A stretch of DNA of 64,000 nt from the NCBI RefSeq assembly GCF_014297575.1, contig NZ_CP060412.1, positions 744,001-808,000 of the forward strand. Direction: 5' to 3'. The notes under the pieces were generated by a model. That model was given only the letters and a program-made list of their open reading frames with translations. It made no database searches and was not told the DNA's origin. This DNA is from Dyella telluris (GTDB taxonomy: Bacteria > Pseudomonadota > Gammaproteobacteria > Xanthomonadales > Rhodanobacteraceae). The translations under genes and the position numbers were made by a program. This document shows, in pieces, positions 1 through 9,768 of the stretch. The first letter of the stretch is position 1. The number at the start of each line of letters is the position of its first letter.

Positions 1-2012
1 CGCAGGAAGGTCGTTGCGGATTCCGCCAGCCGGACGGAACACTGCGCCCGCTGCAACCGGGCGATACCGCCATTCTCGTGCGGCGCGGCGCGGAAGCGGC
101 CAAGGTGCGCGAGGAAATGCAGCGACGCGGTCTCAAGAGCGTGTACCTCTCCGACCGCGACTCGGTCTATGCATCGCCGGAAGCCGCCGACCTGCTGCGC
201 TGGCTGCGCGCCTGCGCCGAGCCCGGTTCGGACCGCACCATGCGCGCCGCGCTCGCCACGCCCACGCTGGGCCAGAGCGATGCGGAGCTGGATCGCCTGA
301 ACCTCGACGAGCATCACTGGGAAGCCTGCGGCGACCGCTTCCGCCAGCTGCACGTCACCTGGCAACGCCACGGCGTACTGGCCATGCTGCACGACCTGCT
401 GCATGCCTTCGACCTGCCTGCGCGCCTGCTCGCGCGCACGGATGGCGAACGCGCGCTGACCAATCTGCTGCACCTGGCCGAGTTGCTGCAGCACGCAGCG
501 GCCACGCTGGATGGCGAACATGCACTGATCCGCTACCTGGCCGCGCAGATGGCTGCGGCGAGCGATCCGCAGGCCGATACTGCCGAAGAACAGATCGTGC
601 GTCTTGAAAGCGAGGCGGCGCTGGTCAAGGTGGTCACCATCCACAAGTCCAAAGGCCTGGAATACCCGCTGGTGTTGCTGCCCTTTGTCTGCTCGGCGCG
701 CGAACTGAAGGCGGACGACAGCTTCACCTGGCACGACGACAGTGGCGAGCTGCGCATGGACCTGCGCGCCAACGATGCCGCACTCGCGCAGGCGGATCGC
801 GAGCGCCTGCAGGAAGACCTGCGCCTGCTCTATGTCGCCCTGACCCGCGCGCAATACGCGTGCTGGCTGGGCGTGGCGTGCACGCGCGCCGGCCAAGGCA
901 AGGCATCCACGCTGCACAAGGCGGCGTTCGGCCATGTGCTGTCCGGCGGCGCGAAAATCGAGCCTGCCGATCTGATGCCGCGACTCGAAGCGCTGCGTGG
1001 CGACGCATCCGGCATCGCCATCCAGCGGCTCGACGCGCCGGCAACGCAGGCCCTGCTGCCGCAGCAGACACAGGCGGCGCCGCTGTGGGAAGCCCGCACG
1101 TATCAGGGTCCCGCCGCCGAGCGCTGGCGCGTGTCCAGCTACAGCGGACTCAAATACGCCGAAGTCGAAGAGATCCGCCTGCCCGCCCCGGAAACCGCCG
1201 CACAGGACACCTTGATCGAAGCCAGCGCCGAACAGGTCGTACTGCCAGCAGCGGGCACCACCGTGGCGCAAGGCATTCATGCCTTCCACGCTGGCGCCGA
1301 AGCCGGCACCTTCCTGCACGACCTGCTGGAGTGGGCCGCCGACGAAGGTTTTGCACAGACGGCCGACAACGAAGCGGCGCTGGAGAAGGAAGTCGCCCGA
1401 CGTTGCCAGCGTCGCGGCTGGCAGGCGCATATCGCCATGCTCACCACGTGGATCGCCGGATTGCTGCGCACCCCGCTCGCCCTGCCCGATGGCACGCAGG
1501 CGTCGCTGGCGCAGATGTCCAGCCATTACGCCGAACTGGAGTTCTGGTTCGAGGCCAATCACGTCGACACGCTGGCGCTGGATCGCCTGGTCACCGCACA
1601 CACACTGGACGCCCGGCCGCGCCTGCCGTTGCTCGCCGAGCGCATCAACGGCCTGCTCAAGGGTTTCATCGATCTGGTGGTGGAACAGCAGGGTCGCTAT
1701 TACGTGATCGACTACAAATCCAACAAGCTGGGCAACGACGCCAGTGCGTACACGACGGAGGCGATGCGCGACTCGATCCTGCGCGAGCGCTACGATCTGC
1801 AGTACGCGCTGTATACCCTGGCCCTGCATCGCCAGCTGCGCGCCCGCCTGCCCGCCTACGACTACGAACGCCATATGGGCGGCGTGGCCTACCTGTACCT
1901 GCGCGGGGTGGATGGCGCGGGACATGGCGTCCATGTCGAACGCCTGCCGAAAACCCTGATCGACGCGATGGATCGCCTGTTCGCCAGCGGAGGCCAAGCC
2001 CGTGTCGCCTGA
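1..2012 (+). CDS. recB: RecB, exodeoxyribonuclease V beta subunit (5'-truncated by window edge)
   Basis: C-terminal part of the RecB helicase-nuclease, which with RecC and RecD unwinds and degrades broken double-stranded DNA ends and loads RecA at Chi. The reading frame is already open at the left edge; the in-frame GTG at 78 is internal, because the upstream codons (PGDTAILVRR) fit the family. Visible are a UvrD-type motif with IHKSKGLEYPLVLLPF (about 640-690), the motif VI region LLYVALTRAQ (about 830), and the RecB nuclease site near the end, GFIDLV followed by YYVIDYKSNKLG (about 1660-1730), where the Asp, Asp and Lys are the metal-binding catalytic residues. The stop overlaps the recD start by 11 bases, so the two are translationally coupled. 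recC is expected upstream, outside the window. Confidence 0.95.
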   Translation, partial: QEGRCGFRQPDGTLRPLQPGDTAILVRRGAEAAKVREEMQRRGLKSVYLSDRDSVYASPEAADLLRWLRACAEPGSDRTMRAALATPTLGQSDAELDRLNLDEHHWEACGDRFRQLHVTWQRHGVLAMLHDLLHAFDLPARLLARTDGERALTNLLHLAELLQHAAATLDGEHALIRYLAAQMAAASDPQADTAEEQIVRLESEAALVKVVTIHKSKGLEYPLVLLPFVCSARELKADDSFTWHDDSGELRMDLRANDAALAQADRERLQEDLRLLYVALTRAQYACWLGVACTRAGQGKASTLHKAAFGHVLSGGAKIEPADLMPRLEALRGDASGIAIQRLDAPATQALLPQQTQAAPLWEARTYQGPAAERWRVSSYSGLKYAEVEEIRLPAPETAAQDTLIEASAEQVVLPAAGTTVAQGIHAFHAGAEAGTFLHDLLEWAADEGFAQTADNEAALEKEVARRCQRRGWQAHIAMLTTWIAGLLRTPLALPDGTQASLAQMSSHYAELEFWFEANHVDTLALDRLVTAHTLDARPRLPLLAERINGLLKGFIDLVVEQQGRYYVIDYKSNKLGNDASAYTTEAMRDSILRERYDLQYALYTLALHRQLRARLPAYDYERHMGGVAYLYLRGVDGAGHGVHVERLPKTLIDAMDRLFASGGQARVA

Positions 2013-3984
2013 CGCCCTTCCCGTTGCCATGGAACAGGCCATCGAACGCGGCTGGCTGCGTCCGCTCGACGTGGCTTTCGCGCGCTTTCTTGAAGCGCAG
2101 GCCGCCGATGCACCGCCCGCACTGCCCTTGCTCGGCGCGCTCACCAGTCGCCAGCAGGCCGACGGTCACCTGTGCCTGGATCTGTCCGCGTGGGCGTCGC
2201 TGGCCGACGACGCCGGCTGGCCCGCCGAGTGGCGCCACATGCTGGCGGAAGCCGCCCAGGCGCCAGCGTCGCTGCTTACCTCCGCACTGATGGCCGACGC
2301 CGGCGATGCCACGCAGGCATCGTCACCCCTGGTGCTCGACGGCAGCCGCGTTTACCTGCGCCGCTACTGGAACCACGAGCAGCGCGTGGCACGCGCCATC
2401 GCCCAACGCCTTGCCAGCGTTCACGAGCCCTCGCCGCGGCTGCCAACCCAACTCGCGCGATTGTTTCCCGCACCGGCCGCCAATGGTCCGGACTGGCAAC
2501 GTGTCGCCTGCGCACTGGCCGCACGCGGCGCCTTCACCGTGATCACCGGCGGCCCCGGCACCGGCAAGACCACCACGGTGGTGCGCCTGCTGGGCCTGCT
2601 GCAGACGCTGCATCGCAAGGAGACTTCGCGCCCCCTGCGCATCCGGCTGGCCGCGCCCACCGGCAAGGCCGCCGCGCGCCTGCAGTCGTCCATCAGCACG
2701 CAGATCGCCCAACTGGACGTGGACGACGACGTGCGCGCCAGCATTCCCAGCCAGGTCGATACGCTGCATCGCCTGCTCGGCGCTCGACCGGATACGCGAC
2801 GCTTCCGCCACGACGCCAGTCATCCATTGCACCTGGATGTGCTGGTGATCGACGAAGCGTCGATGATCGACCTGGAGATGATGTCTGCCGTGCTCGCCGC
2901 CCTGCCCGACGATGCGCGCCTGGTGCTGCTCGGCGACAAGGACCAGCTTTCTTCGGTGGAAGCCGGCGCGGTACTGGGCGACCTGTGCCGACGCGCGGAA
3001 GCCGGCCACTACGACGCGGCGACCGCCGCGTGGCTGCTCGACACCACGGGCGACCGCATCGATGCATGGGTACGCGACGATGCGCGGCCGCTGGACCAGC
3101 ACGTGGCCATGCTGCGCCACAGCCATCGCTTCGGCGCGGACAGCGGCATCGGCAGGCTGGCGCAGTACGTCAACCGTGGTGACGCCACCGAGGTGCAGGC
3201 GTTGCTTTCCGTACGTCACGCGGACGTCGCGTGGACCGATGCCGCCGCCGATACGCGCAGCTTGTCCCAACTCGTACTCGACGGCGGCGCAACGCAGTTC
3301 CTGCCGGCGGAAAGCAACGCGCAGCCGCAGGGCTATCGTCACTACATCGAGTGGCTTCGCCGCGAACGCCCGGCAGCGCTCGCCGATGCCGCCAGCTACG
3401 ACACCTGGGCGCGCGGCGTGCTGCGTGCGTTCGGCAGCTTCCAGCTGCTGTGCGCGCTGCGCCAGGGGCCCTTCGGCGCAGAAGGACTCAACCGGCAGAT
3501 CGCCGGCATCCTTCACCAGGCGCAACTGATCGACACCAGCCACGAGTGGTACGAGGGTCGCCCCGTGCTGGTCACCCGCAACGACTACAGCCTGGGCCTG
3601 ATGAACGGCGACGTGGGCATTGCCCTGCGCATCCCCGACGCGAACGGCGTGATGCATCTGCGCGTGGCGTTCGAGGTGGCTGGCGAGGCGGGCAGCAACA
3701 GCACGCGCATCCGCTTCGTGCTGCCCTCGCGCCTGGGCGAGCGCGAAACGGTGTATGCGATGACGGTGCACAAGTCGCAGGGCTCGGAGTTCGATCACGC
3801 GGCCCTGGTGCTCCCGGCGGACGCCAGTGCGGTGCTCACGCGCGAACTGCTCTACACCGGCATCACCCGCGCGCGCCGCTGGTTCAGCCTGCTGGCGCCC
3901 AAAGCCATCGTCCGCCAATCGGTGGAACAACCGGTGCACCGGCATTCCGGCCTGCACCTGCGTTGGACCGACAACGGCACCTGA
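2002..3984 (+). CDS. recD: RecD, exodeoxyribonuclease V alpha subunit
   Basis: 660-residue SF1B 5'-3' helicase, the fast motor of RecBCD. It starts with GTG inside the end of recB. Residues 1-150 form the RecD N-terminal domain. Walker A is GGPGTGKTTT at about 182-191, Walker B is VLVIDEASMID at about 279, the C-terminal UvrD-like motif TVHKSQGSEFDH is at about 588, and YTGITRARRW at about 618 completes the helicase core. Length and motif order match ordinary RecD proteins of gammaproteobacteria, and nothing is missing. A terminator that reads in the opposite direction lies just beyond the stop, so recD and the pilin operon converge. Confidence 0.96.
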   Translation: MSPDALPVAMEQAIERGWLRPLDVAFARFLEAQAADAPPALPLLGALTSRQQADGHLCLDLSAWASLADDAGWPAEWRHMLAEAAQAPASLLTSALMADAGDATQASSPLVLDGSRVYLRRYWNHEQRVARAIAQRLASVHEPSPRLPTQLARLFPAPAANGPDWQRVACALAARGAFTVITGGPGTGKTTTVVRLLGLLQTLHRKETSRPLRIRLAAPTGKAAARLQSSISTQIAQLDVDDDVRASIPSQVDTLHRLLGARPDTRRFRHDASHPLHLDVLVIDEASMIDLEMMSAVLAALPDDARLVLLGDKDQLSSVEAGAVLGDLCRRAEAGHYDAATAAWLLDTTGDRIDAWVRDDARPLDQHVAMLRHSHRFGADSGIGRLAQYVNRGDATEVQALLSVRHADVAWTDAAADTRSLSQLVLDGGATQFLPAESNAQPQGYRHYIEWLRRERPAALADAASYDTWARGVLRAFGSFQLLCALRQGPFGAEGLNRQIAGILHQAQLIDTSHEWYEGRPVLVTRNDYSLGLMNGDVGIALRIPDANGVMHLRVAFEVAGEAGSNSTRIRFVLPSRLGERETVYAMTVHKSQGSEFDHAALVLPADASAVLTRELLYTGITRARRWFSLLAPKAIVRQSVEQPVHRHSGLHLRWTDNGT

Positions 3985-3994
3985 GGCCGTCAAC

Positions 3995-4021
3995 AAAAAA
4001 AAAGGCCGCCTTGCGGCGGCC
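3995..4021 (-). terminator. Rho-independent terminator of the minor pilin operon
   Basis: On the minus strand, a perfect 7-bp GC-only stem (GGCCGCC / GGCGGCC) with a GCAA tetraloop is followed by nine T residues. It sits 21 bases after the pilE stop codon, so it should end the pilin transcript. The plus strand has no T run, so it is not an obvious terminator for recD. Confidence 0.93.
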
Positions 4022-4042
4022 AGGTTTACGCGGGAAGCGTCG

Positions 4043-4486
4043 TCACCAGCATCCGTTGGCGGTGGGGGTTCGTGCCCCGGTCTGGTTGAGAGTCAACGTG
4101 CCGCACAAGCTGTCGCGCCCCAGCTGCACCGTGGTCGGCGTGGCCGTGATGGTGAAAGTGGCGCGGTCGGTGGCCTGCGTAATGGTGTAACTGCGCGACA
4201 CCTCGCCCTGGCACCCCAGCTGCGGATCGGCGTTGGCGGTGCCGCCGGCGGTCTGGTCGTAGCGCAGGTTGGTGGTGTAGTAACGCTCCATGTAATTGGC
4301 GTACTGGGACAGGCAAGCCTGCGCGGCCACGCGGTTCGTCTTGGCCACGTGGCGCGTGTAGTTCGGCCAGGCGATGGCAGCGAGGATCGCAATGATCGCC
4401 ACCACCACCACCATCTCGATCAGGGTGAAGCCACGCCCACGCGGGTGGATGTCATGGGGCATCGGGTAAGCACTCGTCGTTCGCAT
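4043..4486 (-). CDS. pilE: Type IV pilin-like protein PilE
   Basis: 147 residues with a class III (prepilin) leader. The sequence PRGRG|FTLIE puts the PilD cleavage after Gly, the N-methylated Phe first and the conserved Glu at mature position 5, followed by a hydrophobic helix VVVVAIIAILAAIAWP. The C-terminal part has several Cys (CLSQY, QLGCQGE, SLCGTL, NGCW), which probably form disulphide loops. It is the last gene of the operon, as PilE is in the Pseudomonas/Xanthomonas fimU-pilVWXY1-pilE cluster, so it is read as a minor (tip or priming) pilin and not the main subunit. The ribosome site GAGGA overlaps the pilY1 stop codon 9 bases upstream. A second start, MPHDIHPRG, lies 8 codons inside. 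Confidence 0.9.
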   Translation of the reverse strand: MRTTSAYPMPHDIHPRGRGFTLIEMVVVVAIIAILAAIAWPNYTRHVAKTNRVAAQACLSQYANYMERYYTTNLRYDQTAGGTANADPQLGCQGEVSRSYTITQATDRATFTITATPTTVQLGRDSLCGTLTLNQTGARTPTANGCW

Positions 4487-4495
4487 GGGATGTCC

Positions 4496-7400
4496 TCAGG
4501 GGTTGACCAGTTCGCGCCAGGACACGCGCAGGCGCTCCCCGTTGCCACCACGCTTGAGCACCTGCCCACGCGAGCCGTTGTCCATCGTCACCACCATCAG
4601 CTTGCCGATGATGGTGGCGCCGTTCGGCAGCGAGCCGAAGTACACGCCGTTGTTCGGCGCGGTCTTGCCGCCGGAGGTGACGCCGTCCTTGCCGTCGATG
4701 GCGCCGTCACCGTTAGTGTCGAATACGTTGTCCGCGAAGCTGGAGCCGGTGAATGGGTCCAGGTACATCGCCCAACCACCGCCGGACGGATTGCACACGT
4801 CCGTTGCCACCGGAATGCGCGTGATGCCCACCAGCCGGCGCGTATCGAAACCGTTGGCATTCACCATGCGCTCGCCCTCCGATCCCTTCGTGGGCGAGGT
4901 GAGATCCATGTACCAACCGGACTTGCCAGCCAGGTCGCCCGCCGTGGCCGGCGAGGTGGAACGGCCTTGCGTGGATTCCGCATCGATGGTGCGGACCACC
5001 AGCGCACCCCGCCCCTTGCTGGCGAGGTTGTCGGTCAACGTGGTGTCGGTCGAACCCACGATGATGCCGAACCAGCTTTGCGTTGCCTTGCTCTGCAGGT
5101 CCGCCGCGGCCAGGTAGCGACCCGTGCCGAAGAACAGCCAGGTGTTGCCGGTGTTCGGATCGCGCCCCATCAGCATGCCGGCCGTGATCGGCAGTGCGGC
5201 TTTCGCGGCGTTGGTGGCGGTGAACACGAGGCTACCCGTGCTGCTGGGCCTGGGCGTGCCGTCGTTGAGCACGAACTTCCACACGCGACCCAGAATGTCG
5301 CCCGCATACGCCTCCGTGCTGACGCCGTTGCTGGTATCGCCAATCCACACGGCCGGTGCGGCCATGCCGTTGCCAGTCGTGCTGTCCGTGGCGTGTACGG
5401 TGAGCGCGCCATCCGCCAGCGCGAACTGCAGCAGGGCCGCGCTGTCCGGTCCGCTGTTGTAGCCGTTGCCGATCAGCACCGACCACACGCCATTGGCGGT
5501 CTGCGCAATGACTGGCTTGCCGGTCATCTGGCCGATGGCGCTGCTGTTGTCCTTGCCATCCGCCGCCGAACGCTCCCACAGCAGCGAGTAAGCGGCGGGG
5601 TTGGTCACGTCGATGGCGTAAACCGCGCGTGCCGGGCCACGGCCCGTGGTACCCACGGCCACCGTGCGCCACGCCTTGGCCGTGGTGTCGTAGACGTCGG
5701 CCACAGTCAGTTCGCCGTCATTGAAGAACTGATGCGGCAGGCTGGTGGAACCGTAGTCGGGATCGGCGTAAGTCTTCAGGCCGCTGGTGATCACCGCCCC
5801 GGGCAGGTACGCATGGGTTTCCACACCGCTGTCGGCATTGAAGGCATGAATGAAGCCGTCGTTGGCGGCGACCAGCACGCGCTTGTCGCGCTCTTTCTTG
5901 GTCACGGCGAAATCGACGTACGCCGACGAGCCGGTGAAGTTCTGCCCGATGAACTGGTTGGCATCCGGCGCACCGACGTACACCGGCTGCGAGTTCACGA
6001 TGTCGCCCAGCGCGGTGCTGCGGTTGCGCAGCGCACCCTTGTTGCGCTGCTCCTTGGTCCCGTCGCCGCGCATGTAGGCAATGATGGCCTGGTTGTCCGC
6101 CAGGGTGCTGGTCAGTGCCTTCTGCTGGTCGGCGGAGAACAAGTTGAGGTTGGTCGTGGTGAACTCGAACGTGTCGGCGCCGTTGCTGCTCGTGTAGAGC
6201 TTGCGGTTGGCAGCCGCCGGCAGCACGGCGCTGGCCGTCCAGGTCGCGGTATCACCCACGCGGTCATTGACGATGGGATACGCCTTGAGATCACCCGTCC
6301 ACTTGGCGGTGAGGTAATTGGCCTGGTACGACACCGTGCCAGAGGTGAGCTCGGTCGAGTTGGACGCCAGTGCCGCGCCCGTGCCGACGCGTTCAGCGGC
6401 ACGCTTCAGCGCATCCTTCAGCGCGGAGGAGAACTCCTGCGGACTGCTCGCGGAGTTGAAACTGCCATGGCCGTTGATTGCGGCATGCGCCAGGTCGGCA
6501 ATGTTATTGATGTCATCGGCCGCGGGCGCCGGCCAGCTGAAGTTTTTGATCGCATCGCCGCCCCGGGCCCAACGCGCGATCTGCTCGTACGTGGTCCCGC
6601 TGGGCTGGATATTCGTCGGCGTGAAACCCAGTCCCAGGGTGAAGGTGGTCATGTGCTGCCAGAAGGCCGGATCTTCATCGCTGATCGGCACTTCGTCCGC
6701 CGTGTCGGTGCGCAGGTCTTTGATCCAGTAGTACATGGCCACGTCGGCGAGCGTGAGGGAGCGGCCATCGCGATACGGCGCCTGCGCGTCGAACACGTAG
6801 GAACGGTCACCCGTGCCCTTCACCGTCAGGGCTGTACTGTCGACATCGCCGATGCTCGTGGAAGCGGCGGCGCCGTTCCAGAAACCGTCCGTGGTGAGAA
6901 TGGTGTACGACTGGCGACAGGCCAGCTCGCCCTTGCCGCTGCCGGTGTTGTAATCCGGGTCGGACGACATGCTCCCCCAAGGCTGGGCAGTCTGGTAGTA
7001 CTGACCCACCGCGTCCAGCGCGGCGCGCAACGGCGTGCCGTTGTTCGCCTTGCCACCGGCCAGCCAGCTCCAGAACGCCGCCTTCTGATCGGAGAACGGC
7101 TTGACGTTGGCAATGACATAACCGTTCTTGGTGGTGCGATCAGACGGCAGGCCGCTGTTGTTGTTGCCGTCGATGGAGCCAAAGCCGATACGGAACGACG
7201 GGTCGATGCCCGAGAACGACTCCATCACGCCGGTCTTCGCCATCAGCAGGCGCGTGTGGTAGTACGAAAACCAGTTGGCGACGTTTTTCTGCACGTCACT
7301 CGACTCGGTACACACCGCGTCGCCCAGTGATGCGGCAGCGCAGGCGCCCGTCTTGCCCACGTAGTAGCGGGTATAAGTGCCGTTGCTGTTCTTCAGCGTG

Positions 7401-8086
7401 TACTTGAACAGCGAGGCCAGAATCTTGATGGTAGAACACTGCTTGCTCGACGAGTCGTACGTGTCGCCGCTGTTGCAGACCGGGTTGTTCGGACTGTAGT
7501 ACTGCGGGTTCCTGCCGGAGGTTTTGCACTTGCCCTTGTTCGTACCCGTGGTTTCCAGCGAGTCGCCAGACTGACAGGTCCAGGTCGGGGCGGACGTGCC
7601 CGTGACCGTGGTAAAGGTCTGCGTATAGGCGATGTCGCTCTTGCTGGCACCGTTCTGGCTCGCATCCTTGGAGCCGTCGTAACTGGACAGGTCCACCTTG
7701 CCGGTGCCGGTGTTGAAGCCGTCATACCACGCGGCATCGAACGCGGCATCCGCATAACGCGTGCCGTCGGCCTTGATGGGCGCCTTGTACGTCACCGTGG
7801 GGTTGTAATACACACCGTTGACCACCGAGTAGGTCAGGTCGTCCTCGTTGCGTCCCGCGAGATACTTCCAGTCCGGCATCACATCCCAGGCCATGGAGCC
7901 CGAGTCATCCAGCATCAGCACAAGGTTGGGCGGCAGCGACTTCTGGATGATCAGCGGCTGCTGCTCCACCGTAACGGCCCACGACGGCGTACTGGCGATA
8001 CCCAGCACGCAGACCACCGCACCGGTGCCCAGCAGCCTGCCGAGAAAACGCCCTGCGCGACGGCGCAACGAATATGGATTGCTCAT
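4496..8086 (-). CDS. pilY1: PilY1/PilC type IV pilus assembly and tip adhesin protein
   Basis: 1196-residue secreted protein that sits at the pilus tip, controls pilus extension and retraction, and acts as adhesin or mechanosensor. A signal peptide (hydrophobic GAVVCVLGIASTPSWA, about 22-37) is followed by a von Willebrand A-like domain with the MIDAS motif LMLDDSGSM (about 58-65). The C-terminal third is the PilC/PilY1 beta-propeller, with VLVAANDGFIHAFNAD and GTTGRGPARAVYAIDV as clear family signatures. Near the C-terminus DTNGDGAIDGKD (about 1120-1131) is a calcium-loop-like motif. The open frame runs further upstream, but the signal peptide and operon spacing fix the start at 8086. It lies 58 bases after pilX and 9 bases before pilE. 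Confidence 0.95.
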   Translation of the reverse strand: MSNPYSLRRRAGRFLGRLLGTGAVVCVLGIASTPSWAVTVEQQPLIIQKSLPPNLVLMLDDSGSMAWDVMPDWKYLAGRNEDDLTYSVVNGVYYNPTVTYKAPIKADGTRYADAAFDAAWYDGFNTGTGKVDLSSYDGSKDASQNGASKSDIAYTQTFTTVTGTSAPTWTCQSGDSLETTGTNKGKCKTSGRNPQYYSPNNPVCNSGDTYDSSSKQCSTIKILASLFKYTLKNSNGTYTRYYVGKTGACAAASLGDAVCTESSDVQKNVANWFSYYHTRLLMAKTGVMESFSGIDPSFRIGFGSIDGNNNSGLPSDRTTKNGYVIANVKPFSDQKAAFWSWLAGGKANNGTPLRAALDAVGQYYQTAQPWGSMSSDPDYNTGSGKGELACRQSYTILTTDGFWNGAAASTSIGDVDSTALTVKGTGDRSYVFDAQAPYRDGRSLTLADVAMYYWIKDLRTDTADEVPISDEDPAFWQHMTTFTLGLGFTPTNIQPSGTTYEQIARWARGGDAIKNFSWPAPAADDINNIADLAHAAINGHGSFNSASSPQEFSSALKDALKRAAERVGTGAALASNSTELTSGTVSYQANYLTAKWTGDLKAYPIVNDRVGDTATWTASAVLPAAANRKLYTSSNGADTFEFTTTNLNLFSADQQKALTSTLADNQAIIAYMRGDGTKEQRNKGALRNRSTALGDIVNSQPVYVGAPDANQFIGQNFTGSSAYVDFAVTKKERDKRVLVAANDGFIHAFNADSGVETHAYLPGAVITSGLKTYADPDYGSTSLPHQFFNDGELTVADVYDTTAKAWRTVAVGTTGRGPARAVYAIDVTNPAAYSLLWERSAADGKDNSSAIGQMTGKPVIAQTANGVWSVLIGNGYNSGPDSAALLQFALADGALTVHATDSTTGNGMAAPAVWIGDTSNGVSTEAYAGDILGRVWKFVLNDGTPRPSSTGSLVFTATNAAKAALPITAGMLMGRDPNTGNTWLFFGTGRYLAAADLQSKATQSWFGIIVGSTDTTLTDNLASKGRGALVVRTIDAESTQGRSTSPATAGDLAGKSGWYMDLTSPTKGSEGERMVNANGFDTRRLVGITRIPVATDVCNPSGGGWAMYLDPFTGSSFADNVFDTNGDGAIDGKDGVTSGGKTAPNNGVYFGSLPNGATIIGKLMVVTMDNGSRGQVLKRGGNGERLRVSWRELVNP

Positions 8087-8144
8087 GGCGATACCGCCCC
8101 CTGATGGAAATGCGCGGCATGCCGCCGCGCCGTTGCAATGAAAC

Positions 8145-8762
8145 TCAGCGCTGCTTGAACACGGTCTGCAGGACCACCACGGCGCGATCGCGCACACCCT
8201 CGGCGGCGGGGTTTCCACTGCGCGCCGTGATGCGGTAGTAGCCGGCGGTGGTCGAGCCACCCGATACGCCGTAGTTGTGCGAGCTCGCGTTCTGGCCAAA
8301 GCCGGCGTCGGCGTCCGGATCGGCCCAGTCGCCCATGTTTTCGATCACGTACTGCGGCTGGCCTGCGGCCACGTCGGCCGCCGTGAACTGGCCCGCCGCC
8401 GTACCCGTTTCCACGTCGTAGATCTTTCCGGCGGGAAGGTTCGGGTCGTCGAACGGATTGGACAGGCAGATCACGCCGCCGGCACGGCAATTGCGCGCCA
8501 CTTCGTCCGGATGCGTGCCGACCCGCAACATGGCCGTGCGCAATGCAGCTTCCGCACTCTGGAAAGCGATCTGTCTGTCGAACTGATTGGCTGCCATGTG
8601 CTGCTGCATGATGGTGCCGCGCACCGCGGCAAAACCCACCAGCGTCATCACCACCAGCAGCAGCAGGGCAACCACCAGCGCGACGCCCTGCTGGCGCACC
8701 GGTGAACGCTGCGCCATATGGCCGGCGCGCGATGAAACCTGGCTGGAATACTCGGTTTTCAC
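8145..8762 (-). CDS. pilX: Minor pilin PilX
   Basis: 205 residues. The N-terminus carries the PilX prepilin pattern RQQG|VALVVALLLLVVMTLVGFAAVRG. The residue after the cleavage Gly is Val, and the mature position-5 residue is not Glu, which is normal for the PilX/GspK class. The RxxxMQQHMAANQFDRQIAFQSAEAAL stretch is the typical PilX N-terminal helix. It starts with GTG one base after the pilW stop, with GGTGAA as likely ribosome site; an ATG 15 codons inside (8717) is the alternative. The role is assembly of the pilus-tip priming complex with PilV, PilW, PilE and PilY1. Confidence 0.88.
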   Translation of the reverse strand: MKTEYSSQVSSRAGHMAQRSPVRQQGVALVVALLLLVVMTLVGFAAVRGTIMQQHMAANQFDRQIAFQSAEAALRTAMLRVGTHPDEVARNCRAGGVICLSNPFDDPNLPAGKIYDVETGTAAGQFTAADVAAGQPQYVIENMGDWADPDADAGFGQNASSHNYGVSGGSTTAGYYRITARSGNPAAEGVRDRAVVVLQTVFKQR

Positions 8763-8763
8763 G

Positions 8764-9768
8764 TCAATTCACCCGGTTGCGCAAGGTGGTGGTCATGGTC
8801 ATGTCACGCGTGATGGCCGTATTGGCCGTGCTCGCGTGCGTGTCGTTGCTGCGCATGCTCAGGGTGGCGCGTACCGCACTCACGTTGTTCCAGTTGGTCA
8901 CGTTGGACGCCGCCACGAAAGGTGTCGCCAGGCCATCCTGGTGATAGGTGAGTTGCAGGTTGGTCACGCCGCGCACCATTTCCTGGCGCGTGAGCCCGTT
9001 GGCGCCCGCACGCCCGAACCGGTACAGCGAGGTACCGCCATCGGGGTTCCTGCCGATATACCAGTCGGCAACGTTCAGCCGCGTCAGGTAGGCATTCGAA
9101 CCGAACGTGTAGAAATTGGCCGTGCCGCACGACGTGGGGAAACCCAGCCCGGTCGAGCAGTTGCCGGCGGTGGTGGCGTGGCTCACCGTTTTCCCGGTCG
9201 CGCTGTACGCGCTGGACTGGAAGATGGCCGCATGGTCGTAATCGCAGACGATGAAGACATCCTTCGCTGCGTAGTCCGGGTCCGCCTCGTTGAGCACGAA
9301 CTGCGCCGTGGTGGGGTCATGCGACGCCACGCTGTGGCTGGCGCTGTCGCCGCCCAGCAGCTGCAGCGAGTGCGTGTTGGCAACGCGGTCGCCATCGCCA
9401 TTGCCGGCCGCAACCACCGGGTCGTTGCCTGCATAGCCGCGCACGGCGTTGTCCCAGTTTGCCCACCAGGCGGCGCCGCCAGCGGTCGGGCCATCGTTGA
9501 GCACATTGGCGACGCGCGCGCTGTTGCTGCATGCGGTGAGGCCGGCATGCCGGATATCGCGCGCCAGCAGTTCGAACGCCAGGCGCGTGCTGTCCTGCAC
9601 GTCGCTGAGCGCGCGGTTGGTTTGATACACGCGCTGGTTGGAAAGAAACACGCTGCCTGCGCCAGCCATCACCACCAGGCCGAGCACCATGGCCACCATC
9701 AACTCGACCAGCGTAAAGCCGCCGGTCGAACCGCGGCGATGAAGAGAACGGAACGAACGCCGCGTCAT
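8764..9768 (-). CDS. pilW: Minor pilin PilW
   Basis: 334 residues. The prepilin leader is RRGSTGG|FTLVELMVAMVLGLVVMAG with Glu at mature position 5, followed by the PilW-type helix SNQRVYQTNRALSDVQDSTRLAFELLARDIRHAG. The long C-terminal part is beta-rich, as expected for the large minor pilin. The ATG overlaps the pilV stop (ATGA), so the two are coupled. An open frame continues upstream through pilV in another frame and is not real. It works with PilV, PilX and PilY1 at the pilus tip. Confidence 0.92.
   Translation of the reverse strand: MTRRSFRSLHRRGSTGGFTLVELMVAMVLGLVVMAGAGSVFLSNQRVYQTNRALSDVQDSTRLAFELLARDIRHAGLTACSNSARVANVLNDGPTAGGAAWWANWDNAVRGYAGNDPVVAAGNGDGDRVANTHSLQLLGGDSASHSVASHDPTTAQFVLNEADPDYAAKDVFIVCDYDHAAIFQSSAYSATGKTVSHATTAGNCSTGLGFPTSCGTANFYTFGSNAYLTRLNVADWYIGRNPDGGTSLYRFGRAGANGLTRQEMVRGVTNLQLTYHQDGLATPFVAASNVTNWNNVSAVRATLSMRSNDTHASTANTAITRDMTMTTTLRNRVN

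Noticed and set aside
14..607. 197-codon frame on the plus strand at the left edge
   Set aside because: Arg/Ala/Pro-rich shadow of the recB frame; recB motifs are in the other frame.
3827..7330. 1167-codon plus-strand frame opposite the pilY1 and pilE genes
   Set aside because: It is the antisense shadow of a high-GC coding strand. The minus-strand frame has clear PilY1 motifs and a signal peptide, and the plus frame has none.
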